Assembly (NCBI GenBank): GCA_964036195.1
Contig: OZ038452.1
Location: forward strand, 10,286,704 to 10,350,703
From: Sphaerolaimus hirsutus
Lineage: Eukaryota > Nematoda > Chromadorea > Monhysterida > Sphaerolaimidae
Direction: 5' to 3'
Length of the DNA stretch: 64,000 bases
Shown: positions 55,501 through 64,000 of the stretch, one piece after another
How the letters are laid out: each line of letters opens with the position of its first letter
Position numbering within the stretch: the first letter of the stretch is position 1
The notes under the pieces: generated by a model
Seen by the model: only the letters and a program-made list of their open reading frames with translations
The model's database searches: none
What the model was told of the DNA's origin: nothing
Made by a program: the position numbers and the translations under genes

Positions 55501-58500
55501 CCATAAATGCAAGAGGGATTGTTGATACTACTGGGTAATGGCGAATGGCGGCAAAAGGAGCCAACGCCATGCCCTGGCTTGGCACCTGGCCCTTTTTCTA
55601 GTGGGCATGGCGCCGTTGGCGTGACACTCCATATTTTCTGGCGGTTTTCCACTTCTGTGGTTGGCCAAATGAGCTGTTTATAAGCACATCTGGCCCTGGG
55701 GCCACCACCAATGACAGGGGCCAGTTCCGCAAGTAGACAAGTTAAGAGTTGAGTTAAAGGTTAAAAGTTGAGACAAAAGTTGAGTTAAAAGTTAAGAGTT
55801 GAGTTAAAGGTTAAAAGTTGAGTCAAAAGTTGAGTTAAAAGTTAAGAGTTGAGTTAAAGGTTAAAAGTTGAGTCAAAAGTTGAGTTAAAAGTTAAGAGTT
55901 GAGTTAAAGGTTAAAAGTTGAGTCAAAAGTTGAGTTAAATGTTAAGAGTTGAGTTAAAGGTTAAAATGTGAGTTAAAAGTTGATTTAAAAGACAAATGGG
56001 TCATTCATTGCAGAAGCGCGATACGCTGATCTTCAATCATATTTTGTCCCCGCACGGCCATTTTGAAACAACGTTCCGCGATTTTTTTTTATAGCGATAA
56101 TTTTTTTGGATACGTTATTTTCAAATGTCGTGCATACAACATTGGCAGCATGCCAGCGAACAGCCTTATCAATACCAATTTCACATTTTTATTTTTTTAC
56201 CATCATTTTCCACTTGTCTTTTAACTCTCAACTCTCAACTCAACTCTTAACTCAACTTTTAACTCAACTCTTAACTCTTAACTCAACTTTTAACCTTTAA
56301 CTCCACTCTTAACATTTCACTCAACTTTTAACTCAACTCTTAAATTTTAACTTTTCTCTTAAACTTTAACTTTTCTTTTAAACTTTCACGTTACTCTTAA
56401 CTCGCCATTTGTCATTTTACTCAACTCTTAACTTTTAACTCTTAACTTGTCCACTTGCGGAACCGGCACCAGGTAAAATAGTTGATATTGTTTGTGCCCC
56501 AGTTTTTTGTTAATTATTTTTAGGAGGAAATGTCTTAAAACTCACGTGCATTCTCTCTTCCAGCTCTTCATCCGTCACACACAATTTATCTGGATCAAAT
56601 AACCAACTCTTTTGCTCCAGCATTTTCATTTTTGTGAGATGTAGTAACACAGAGCTACGTGACCCTGTGGGTGCCTGTAAGCAAAGGGTCGATTACAGCT
56701 TGATCTAAAATGCAATGTCATGAAAAAGTAAAATTTTACAAAAAATTCAATCATACAAGACTGGATGACGATACTGGTCTCCAATTTTTTATGGAGAAAT
56801 TACTCACCAATATCGTTATCGTGTCCACAACTCAGCTAGAAAGGCCAAACATTTTTTCAAACATAAATTTTTTCTTCATTTCAGTCAATTTTACACCATA
56901 AATTATGACCTAACTGAAATTAACACATAATTTATATCCCCTAAAACGGTGTGCACCGTTCACGCTGTGTTTTGGACACGATAAAGCTCTCGGTCAGAAT
57001 GGCCCTACACACACTAGTTTTCACCGTGACCGATGTGAAAACTGAAATGGCGACATGGCGACATCCAGCCTACTCTTTTTGTATGCTATATGTGTTTTAG
57101 TTATCAAATTTTCAAATTTTAACTTTCATTAATTTAAATTCCAATTAAAATTATATAAAATCTTCAACCATGTTCATTTATTTGCATTTGAAAAAATTTC
57201 AGTTTTCACACGAAGTTACGGTGAAAACTAGTGTGTGTAACTGTAAGCACAATGGTGCAAAATGTGAACGAAAACTCGCATAGATTGCACCCTTCATTGC
57301 GGGGTCATGCGGCGCACTGAGTCTGACCACAGCGCCGTCCATATGCGGCTTGTCATCTGAACCTGTCTGATTGCAGAAGTCAACAGTTTGTGATATTTTG
57401 CCCCTACTAGACACAGACAGGCAGGTCGCAGGCGGCGGCAGAGGCACCGGACACGCTACAGTTGGAGTGTTTCCACTTTGACTTTCGTAGTCGGCACTCG
57501 TAAGTACACAACGTTTGGGATTGCCTGAAAAGCTGGGAAATTAAAATTTCTAGTTGTGTGTATGGGTTCATCATTTTTGTATGTCAGGGGATTAAGTTAC
57601 GCATGAAATACATGATAGCGTAGGGTTGGGTGCAAGCAAACCAAAAATGAAAAATATACAAATACTGTATTTCCTCTAAATATGCCCAGGGTTTTTTATT
57701 CTTTTCTTAGTGCAGATTTTAGGGGTTTAATCGAGAGATGGGGCGGGGCGTCTATAGACAACCGTATATCCTTGAATAAGAATCCAGGGAGTTATTTTTT
57801 CATCCAAACTTTTTTTTTTTTTGGGGGGGGGGTAGTTATTCAATGTGGGAGTTACTTTTCCTCAGAACTTACACTTTATCCATTGTGTTAATGCATTCTG
57901 TCAACTCATGTGATCCGGGTATTTAACAGTTCAACAACAACAAAAACAAGGTATTCATGCTGAAATTTGTGTTCATCGGCATCATATAATCCAACAGGGG
58001 GCGTTATTCAAGGGGAGGTCTTTTTCAAGGATATATGGTACCTATATAAGTATGCAGAGGGTATAAGCTTTGTTGGCGCACCGCACACTCAAAAATTTCA
58101 AGGGCGGTTCGAACGTTTTTGAGTTCCGCCAAGGCGGAACTCCAAGGGCGGTTCGAACGGTTTGAGTTCGGCCAAAAACGGTGTCAGGGGCGGAATTCGA
58201 ACAAAGTCCGGACCAAATTAGGATGGATCCACCCAAGTTCGAACACTTTTTGGGCATTTGCTTGTCAACACATGAGCACACCTAACGTTTCAAAAACATA
58301 TGGACACTTTCAATTCCACCCTTGACTAAAGAGATACGCCACTTAGAGAAGGTTGTTATGAGAAACACATCTTATTTATCTTGCCAAAGTTATTTGTAAA
58401 AAAATTTATACAGGTAGATTCAGGCTTTGTCTTCAAAAATGAATAGAGAAATTTTTTTGTAATACCCACTTGTTTTAATGATATTAAAATTCACCGTGTG

Positions 58501-61500
58501 GCATATTTGTGTATACAGAAACTGAATTCCACCCTGGTAGAAAGTGTCCGTATGTTTTCTTGCCTAGATGGCGCACCGCAGACTCAAAAGAGTGCGGACG
58601 TTGTTCAAACACTTTGCGAAGAGTGCAGATGATATCACCAATCAGTGCTTAAAAAGAGTGCGGACATTGTTCAAACGCTTTGCGCTTTTCGACTTGTCGA
58701 AATAATTCCACCCCTGCACAAATCCAGCCAATTCCGCCATTGTGCTAAGTGTTCGAACATTTTGTGTGCGGAATTGAAATCGAGGGCGGTTCGGACGTTT
58801 TTGGATTCCGCCCCCGTTTTGAATTCCACCCTTTTGGATTCCGCCCTTGAAAAAGTGTTTGAACCTCAACTGAAAATTTGAGTGTGCTGTGCAACAATCT
58901 AACATAACTCATTGATTGTTTTTAACGTGTTTTTTGCATTACACAGATCACAAACTGCAGCTTTTGCCAATCACATTCTCTCTGTCAATTTCACTCATTT
59001 CGGGTGGGGATATTTCGATGGGTGTTTATTTTTTCAGAGTGCTAATTTTGAGGGTTGTATTTAGAGGGGGTATTTTGAGGAAATACGGTATACCGTATTA
59101 CCTCGAATTAACCCCCCCCCTTGAATTAACCCCCCCCCCTCGAAATACCCCCCCCCCTAAAGTTCGGCTGAGGAAATAATAACCCCCCCCTCGAAATACC
59201 CCCCCTAAAATTGAGTGTAACGTGAACGTACATGACAAATACCGCAGTTTGTGATCTGTACAATGCAGAACACACGTTAAAACTGATGATTAAGTGACGT
59301 TAGGGAAGGTTTTTTGTGTATATACAGTGATATATGCCTATAAACACATATACATCTATGTAAGTGTTCGATTTTTCTACGTCTGCGTATGGGGAATTTC
59401 CGAAAATTTCTGGCGAAATAATAGACCCCCCCCTCGAATAAACCCCCCCTCGAATTATCCCCCCCCCCTCAAATTTTGCTGGCGAAATAATAAACCCCCT
59501 GGGGGTATTTCGAGGTAATACGGTATTTGTTTTTAAGTGAAATTCTCCACTTAATCCCCTATTTCTTCTAATAGAACGGCATACCTACAATAGAACGGCA
59601 CCTCCAATAGAACGGCAGGTTTTGGCACTTTTTGCACTCACGAAATTAATAGAACGGCAGCCTCCAATAGAACGGCACCTCTAATAGAACGGCAGGCAGA
59701 AATTATTTTGGAAGAGTGCCAGAACACACAAATATTAGAAACATGGGTGGTGTGAACATCCAATATGTTCAGAACTATGATTTAGGGTAATTTTCACATT
59801 TGGTTTTGTTTGAATTGATGCTCTGATAGTAAAGTGTTGTTCATTTTTCATTAAAAAATCATGTTCAAATGAAAAACGTCTGAAAAATTCTGGTGAAAAA
59901 AATAGAACGGCAGCCTCCAATAGAACGGCACCTCTAATAGAACGGCAGGTAAAAAAGTTGACAAAAAAATAGAACGGCGCTCTTCTATTAGAAGAAATAC
60001 GGTAACTGATTTCCCCATGATATATATAAATAAAGTTTAAGTTTAAGTTATGTTTGGACATTTGTCGGATAGGCTGTGCCGGATAGGCCGGATAGGCACT
60101 ACCGTATATCTCCGTGTAAACCGCCCGGGTGTTATACAAAACCGAGGCACTTTTCGGCAACATTAAAAAAAAACTTGTAAATATAACGCCCGGGCGTTAA
60201 GTCATTGCGAGGGGGCGTTATGCAGGGCAAATTTTTGCTTAAATATTTACATATTTTGTATTCACTCCAAGCGTGCAGCGAATTCCATGGAAAGAACGTG
60301 CATACTGCGGAATAACAATGCGTGCCGCAATGCACACCATTCAAACAGTTCAAACCAAGTGGACATTTCATTACAATTCAGCTTATTTGTCATGTGAATA
60401 TTCCAACTTGGCTAACATTTTTTAAACCAAGCATAGCGCCTCGGGGGCGCTATAAAGCTGTATAACGCCACGGGCGTTGTGCACAGGGGGCGGTTTACAC
60501 GGAGAAATACAGTAAACTAGACATAAACTAGGCTGTGCAGCAATGTACGTCGATGTGTACAAATATATCCTTTTTGGTTGCATTTATTACCAGTTTTGGG
60601 TATGTAAATGCGTGTTCTTTATACCACGGTACTTCAAAATAATTTCTGACGAAATAATTAACTCCCTGCTCGAATAAGCCCCCCTCATCAAAATTCCCAC
60701 TCTGAAAAAATGAACCCCTGGGGGTATTCCAAGGAAATATGGCACTTGCTATTTACACAGTGGGAAAGTCACCTTTCTCTGATCGTGGCGGTGGAGACAG
60801 TACAACACAAAGCCGAATTTCAAGCGATGGGATAGCTTCCGCTAACAATAGTCTTGCTGGATATGGTCAACAAAAGGTTGGATATGTCTCACTTTTAGTC
60901 TTTTCAGAGGTTTCGTTGCATTTGTATATTTCTAAAAAGTGATTTCTGCTAAAAGTGAATTCCGATAGGCGCCCAGGCTGACGTATTTCCGCGTACAATT
61001 TGGGGCAGGTCCACGGCATAGGCGGCGCAAGGTCCCAATTTGCGCTTGTGACATTCACATTAGCCGAAATTTCACCTTGTGACACCTTATCGGAGACCTT
61101 ATGTGAAGTTGGCAGCCAGCCAAAAATTTCGAAATCGCTATAAGTATAAAAAATTGGCTAAAAATAGATATATGACCACGTATTTACCGTAAATCCTCGA
61201 ATCAGTCCCCAGGGGAGTTATTTTTTATCAGAATTTTTGTAGGGGGGACTTATTCGAGGGGGGAGTTATTCGAGGGGAGGAGTTATTATTTTGTCAGAAT
61301 ATTACGTAAAATACATTATCAATATATTAATGTGAATGGGGTTAAATTCATACATGAATCCGTATTTAATGCAATGAAATCAATGCTAGTGAACATTAGG
61401 TGCAAAAGGATACATTCTATTTAGTATAAATACACAGATCTTCACAGCGTTTTTATACATTACGTCTTTCCCACCACATAAAGTAAAGGGGAGTTAATCG

Positions 61501-64000
61501 ACGGGGGGGGGTTATTTTTTCCTCAGTCAGCTAACAGGGGGCAGTTATTCGAGGGGGGGGGAGTTATTAAATGAGGAGGACTTAGTCGAGGATTTACTGT
61601 AGATGAAAATAGTTATTATAAAGGTGAAAATTAGCAAAATGGAGCAAATTTTAGCAATTGTGAGCTAATTTTGAGCTTTCACTCTCATTTGTACAATCCA
61701 TGCTTGTGAATGTCACAACGTGACAGTGTAATTTCTGCTTGTGACACCAAAAATTCCACTTGTGACATTCACAAGTGTACAAGCACTTACGCCGCCTATG
61801 GTCCACGGAGATGGACGGAACCTGCACCTTTCACTTGTTTCAATTACAATATATAATAGATATAATACACGCACTTTTCTCCCTGAGCATGTGCATTGTC
61901 GGATTCGAGTGCTCGTAGTTCAAGTCCAGTACGAGACTGATGCCCCTGCCCGGAACTGTCTGCGTAACACTGTGCTTGTGGAGTTCTACCACAAAGCACT
62001 TGCCATACTCTGGGTCGAACATCTGTGGATGGGTGATGCTGGTGTAGCTATCGTCTATCGACTTTATGCCAATTGGTCTTGGGGGCAAGGGCCAATAGTC
62101 TCCAATTCGGGGGGGGGGGGGGGTGGGATGCCCCAAAATCGGCAGATATGTACCTACTTATCCCAGAGGGCACTTATCTATCGATTAATCCAGAGGCAAC
62201 TTTGAAAGAACACATTGATAAACCTTGCCAGAACTTGGAAAAAGCAACAAAAATAGAAGGGCAGCTTCCAATAGAAGGGTGGGTAAAAACGTTGATGAAA
62301 ACCGAGAACCGGAACCAAAAAATTTGAAATTGCCAACCATAGCACCCACCTCAGTAACGTATTTAGTGCAGTCTCTCTCACCACTTCCATCATCTGGTGC
62401 GCCAATCTGGCACTCTCGTATGAACTGTGATGCCTTGAAACCAGCCTGCGTGTTCGCGTACTGATTACATCACAGTTGCTAAAAACTTGCCCGATGGGGA
62501 TCTCCGGTATTTCGAATTCGGTCATCTGGCAGTTTTTATAATAATATAATTTACTGTATTTCCTCAAAATAGCCCCAGGGTGTTTATTATTTCCCAAGGC
62601 ATATTTTAAGGGGGTTAATTCAAATATCATTAAATCAGAAAGTTTTGTGAAAGTTTTTAGTAAAGAATACGTTTTTACATACCGACCAGGGTTGGCAACA
62701 TCCCAGAAAAAAATAAAAATAAAATGGAAAATTGGAGAATAAAAAAAAATAAAATAAAATGGAAAATTAATAAAATAAAAATACAATTTTAGTAAAATTG
62801 TACAAAAATTCGAATTTTCGTACAATTTTAGTAAAATTTTACAAAAGTCGAGTGTCTTCAACATTCTATAAAAAGTTTTCTATCGTGTTGCTTAAGTTCC
62901 TAGCTGCCAATTTGCAGAACTAGTGCCTTGTTGTATCTTTCATTGTTGTGATTGAAAAACATTTTTGCTAAAAATTGCAAATTATCACATTTTGTACAAC
63001 ATTTTCATGTTCAAAATCACTAATTTATGTGATTTTTTTCCCCATTTTCTTTGTTCCATACCTCGAAAAAGCCTATATTTTGAACCCCGCAAGCCCTCCC
63101 CACCCCCCCAAAAAAAACGACAACAAATTTTTAGCTATCTTCCCTCGGAAGGAGCAATTAGCTGCATATTTATCTATCCAGCCCACGTGAGGGTCAAAAT
63201 GCAAGATAAATATTTACCTACCTTGTAACCTGAGTCACAAGTCTACATGAAATCTTTTTTGTATTCATCTGCATGCTTTTAGCGTGCACATTGATTTATG
63301 GCCTTCAATCCAAGATTTCTGAGTTTTTAAATTTGTAAAATTTCCGATTTGTAAAATTTTCATAAAATGGTTTCATTTTATTTTATTAATGACATTTCAG
63401 AATAAAATAAATAAAATAATAAACTGAAACATGAATAAAATAAAAATAAAAATACAATTTTAATAAAAATAAAATACAATTTTAGCAAAAAGAATTTGAC
63501 TAAAACCAACCATGATACCGACACATTGGACGCTTTGTGACGATAGTGATTTTCAATGACATTTTTGATTTACACCTAACATTTACCTAGTTACAATTCC
63601 ACTATTTCTTTTTATGTTCGTTGCTCAATGCTTTTTTCATTGAAAAGCAGTCAAACCCAGGTCGTGGGGTCAAATCAAATCAAATCAAATAGGTTTACTT
63701 GTCTCAGACCTCGAAAGCCAAATGCAAGTAAATATCAATTAGGGTTCAAACGGGACCAGTTTTTCGGACCGGGACCGGGACCGGGACCAGAAATTCTCTA
63801 ATGTCGGGACCGGGACTGGGGGGTCGGGACCGGGTCCGGGACCGGGACTGGCTTTTTTCAATTGTCGGGACCGGGACCGGGACTGGGGGGTCGGGACCGG
63901 GACTAGGATTTGCCGAACCATGTACCAGCACCGCGGTCTTGTTTGAACCTTGTTGGTACGTAATATTCGGCCAATGTTGTTCCACACACCTCCACTGTGT
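52438..64000 (-). CDS. DEG/ENaC-family sodium channel gene 2 (3' part; 5' exons outside window)
   Basis: Exons in transcription order: 62350-62445, 61875-62022, 57280-57524, 56546-56674, 55283-55429, 54879-54982, 54279-54793, 53696-53919, 52438-52575, homologous to gene 1 exons 6-14. They total 1746 nt, 582 codons including stop, all phases compatible and no disruption. The protein ends with the same GGQFGLWLGASIISLIK filter/TM2 segment, then CCERRKSSAVS-stop. Exons with TM1 and the N-terminus must lie beyond 64000. It is probably a plasma-membrane trimeric cation-channel subunit, alone or with related subunits. The orientation and exon match indicate a tandem duplication with gene 1. Confidence 0.9.
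52610..52756. mobile_element. TACCGTA-ended element, TAGAACGGCA subfamily (T1)
   Basis: Ends TACCGTATTTCTTCTAATAG / CTATTAGAAGAAATACGGTA with AATAGAACGGCACCTCC words. It lies 34 bp upstream of the exon 14 acceptor, in the usual branch-point zone. Confidence 0.85.
53014..53663. mobile_element. hAT-like MITE H (GGAAAACGGAAAA arrays)
   Basis: Ends TAGGGTGTCAAAAATTT / AAATTTGACACCGTA; perfect duplication ATTTACAT (53006-53013, 53664-53671). Ends 32 bp past the exon 13 donor. Confidence 0.93.
53696..53919 (-). CDS. Gene 2 exon 13
   Basis: TTCAG acceptor and CAG|GTGAGA donor; MGIRTWDQYDRQFNWWKYTN and YMQRDDVIVLEIAYS. 224 nt as in gene 1. Confidence 0.93.
54279..54793 (-). CDS. Gene 2 exon 12 (no repeat insert)
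   Basis: CACAG acceptor, CTTG|GTAAGG donor. Begins MSISTAPLAPQDGAY, contains LSQLGFTERDLQPT and NITCWIEYFEH. It lacks the tandem repeats and MITE of gene 1, so it shows the likely ancestral form. Confidence 0.9.
54879..54982 (-). CDS. Gene 2 exon 11
   Basis: MEECAVNHDKLLEVRKKLQK...CIPPC; donor TTTCG|GTATGC. 104 nt. Confidence 0.92.
55283..55429 (-). CDS. Gene 2 exon 10
   Basis: LHYSVDTCRLQCALFDVYQR then CHCIRP; CAG|GTTTGC donor. 147 nt. Confidence 0.93.
55530..55655. repeat. Degraded GGCGCC-family (S) remnant
   Basis: AATGGCGAATGGCGG...GGCATGGCGCCGTTGGC words with weak inverted ends, in the intron between exons 10 and 9. Confidence 0.5.
55714..56473. mobile_element. Element Q (GAGTTAAAAGTT arrays)
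   Basis: Left GCCAGTTCCGCAAGTAGACAAGTTAAGAG, right CTTAACTTGTCCACTTGCGGAACCGGC. About 250 bp of a ~61-bp unit (GTTAAGAGTTGAGTTAAAGG...) on the left and the mirrored AACTCTTAACTCAAC words on the right. Target duplication not clear. Confidence 0.8.
56546..56674 (-). CDS. Gene 2 exon 9
   Basis: TTACAG acceptor, CAC|GTGAGT donor; APTGSRSSVLLHLTKMKMLE. 129 nt. Confidence 0.92.
57280..57524 (-). CDS. Gene 2 exon 8, with conserved GC donor
   Basis: TTTTCAG acceptor; encodes NPKRC...VDFCNQTGSDDKPHMDG...GAIY; donor TAT|GCGAGT, matching the gene 1 GC donor position. 245 nt. Confidence 0.88.
57663..58040. mobile_element. TACCGTA-type element with degraded right end
   Basis: Left TACTGTATTTCCTCTAAATATG, right CAAGGATATATGGTA; GGGAGTTATT words in the interior. 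Confidence 0.5.
58073..58893. mobile_element. Inverted-repeat element U (GGCGGTTCGAACG words)
   Basis: Left GCACCGCACACTCAAAAATTT, right AAATTTGAGTGTGCTGTGC; GGGCGGTTCGAACG, GAGTTCCGCC and GCGGACGTTGTTC words mirrored between halves. Target duplication not found. Confidence 0.65.
58990..59090. repeat. Solo right half of an A-type element
   Basis: Ends GTATTTTGAGGAAATACGGTA directly against the next element; no matching left end. Confidence 0.55.
59091..59525. mobile_element. TACCGTA-ended element A copy 5
   Basis: Ends TACCGTATTACCTCGAATTA / TTTCGAGGTAATACGGTA; CTCGAATTAACCCCCC words on the left, TAATAAACCCCCTGGGGG near the right. Confidence 0.8.
59556..60004. mobile_element. TAGAACGGCA element T2
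   Basis: Left CTATTTCTTCTAATAGAACG, right CTATTAGAAGAAATACGGTA; CCTCCAATAGAACGGCA words many times at both ends. Confidence 0.8.
60100..60514. mobile_element. TACCGTA-ended element V (GTAAACCGCCC words)
   Basis: Ends TACCGTATATCTCCGTGTAA / TTTACACGGAGAAATACAGTA; GGGCGTTATA/TATAACGCC words inside. Confidence 0.75.
60600..60755. repeat. Degraded A-type element
   Basis: CTCGAATAAGCCCCCCTC and GGGGGTATTCCAAGGAAATATGG words near the two ends of a ~150-bp stretch. Confidence 0.5.
61017..61799. mobile_element. hAT-like MITE X (CTTGTGACATTCACA words)
   Basis: Ends CATAGGCGGCGCAAG / CTTACGCCGCCTATG; perfect duplication GTCCACGG (61009-61016, 61800-61807). GTGACATTCACA words near both ends. Carries nested W. 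Confidence 0.92.
61185..61601. mobile_element. TACCGTA-ended element W nested in X
   Basis: Ends TACCGTAAATCCTCGAATCAG / AGTCGAGGATTTACTGTA; GGGGAGTTATTCGAGG words at both ends. Confidence 0.75.
61875..62022 (-). CDS. Gene 2 exon 7
   Basis: CCACAG acceptor, AAAA|GTGCGT donor; MFDPEYGKCFVVELHKHSVT and LDLNYEHSNP. 148 nt against 142 in gene 1. Confidence 0.9.
62350..62445 (-). CDS. Gene 2 exon 6
   Basis: ACGCAG acceptor, GAG|GTGGGT donor; AGFKASQFIRECQIGAPDDG...YVTE. 96 nt as in gene 1. Confidence 0.92.
62687..63514. mobile_element. hAT-like element Y (AAAATAAAA arrays)
   Basis: Starts CAGGGTTGGCAAC, ends AAAACCAACCATG; perfect duplication ATACCGAC (62679-62686, 63515-63522). AAATAAAAATAAAA words near both ends. 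Confidence 0.85.
63740..63952. mobile_element. Family E copy 2 (GGACCGGGACC arrays)
   Basis: Starts TAGGGTTCAAACGGGACC and ends with GGTCTTGTTTGAACC; right terminus degraded and target duplication not visible. Confidence 0.7.

Noticed and set aside
62454..62540. Possible small exon (MTEFEIPEIPIGQ) upstream of gene 2 exon 6
   Set aside because: Does not resemble gene 1 exon 5 and its splice signals are weak; not enough to call.
61741..62864. 154-codon plus ORF and 228-codon minus ORF
   Set aside because: They run across exon 7/6 antisense, G-runs and element ends; no coding signature apart from the exons themselves.

Overview
The window is eukaryotic nuclear DNA from an invertebrate animal; I cannot name the species. 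The evidence is multi-exon genes with GT-AG and GC-AG introns, degenerin/ENaC (DEG/ENaC) sodium-channel genes (a metazoan family), an APE-type LINE, and very dense nested non-autonomous DNA transposons. No prokaryotic operon, rRNA, tRNA or CRISPR array was seen.

Genes. Two DEG/ENaC paralogues lie head to tail on the minus strand. Gene 1 (16435-40178) can be read from start to stop as 14 exons, from an intracellular N-terminus through TM1 to TM2 with its G-A-S filter. Gene 2 (52438 to beyond 64000) shows the homologues of exons 6-14. Seven exons or exon edges match exactly in length between the copies. Gene 1 has a large tandem-repeat expansion in its extracellular domain. Two of its coding exons (3 and 12) each carry a whole hAT-like element with intact 8-bp target duplications. 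Removing each element plus one duplication restores the phase exactly, giving 1275 codons including stop. Gene 2 has no such insertion in its visible exons.

Inside the 12-kb intron 4 of gene 1, on the opposite strand, is a roughly 10-kb unit (about 26.5-36.4 kb). It ends in APE endonuclease plus reverse transcriptase and a (TAAA)n tail, as LINEs do. Upstream is a GDSL/SGNH-esterase and RGG-rich ORF1 that is only readable when several AT-rich, GT-AG introns are removed. One frame nevertheless stays open for 7.2 kb straight through those introns. This is the most unusual object in the window: either an intron-bearing LINE whose spliced and unspliced RNAs make different proteins, or a host gene fused to a LINE.

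Mobile landscape. 0-16.4 kb holds mainly MITE-like elements, including a 3.8-kb element with a long internal array. 21.6-25.1 kb, 36.7-52.2 kb and 52.6-63.95 kb are stacks of nested elements. About eighteen insertions show 8-bp target duplications, thirteen or more of them perfect, which points to hAT-like transposition. Each family's ends consist of its own short motif repeated in inverted orientation at the two ends. A second set shares the end TACCGTA flanked by TA but carries different motif arrays in each subfamily. A small minus-strand ORF at 1782-2258 with an in-frame MITE is the only other gene candidate. Exon boundaries come from splice sites, phase bookkeeping and paralogue comparison made by eye; no database search was possible.
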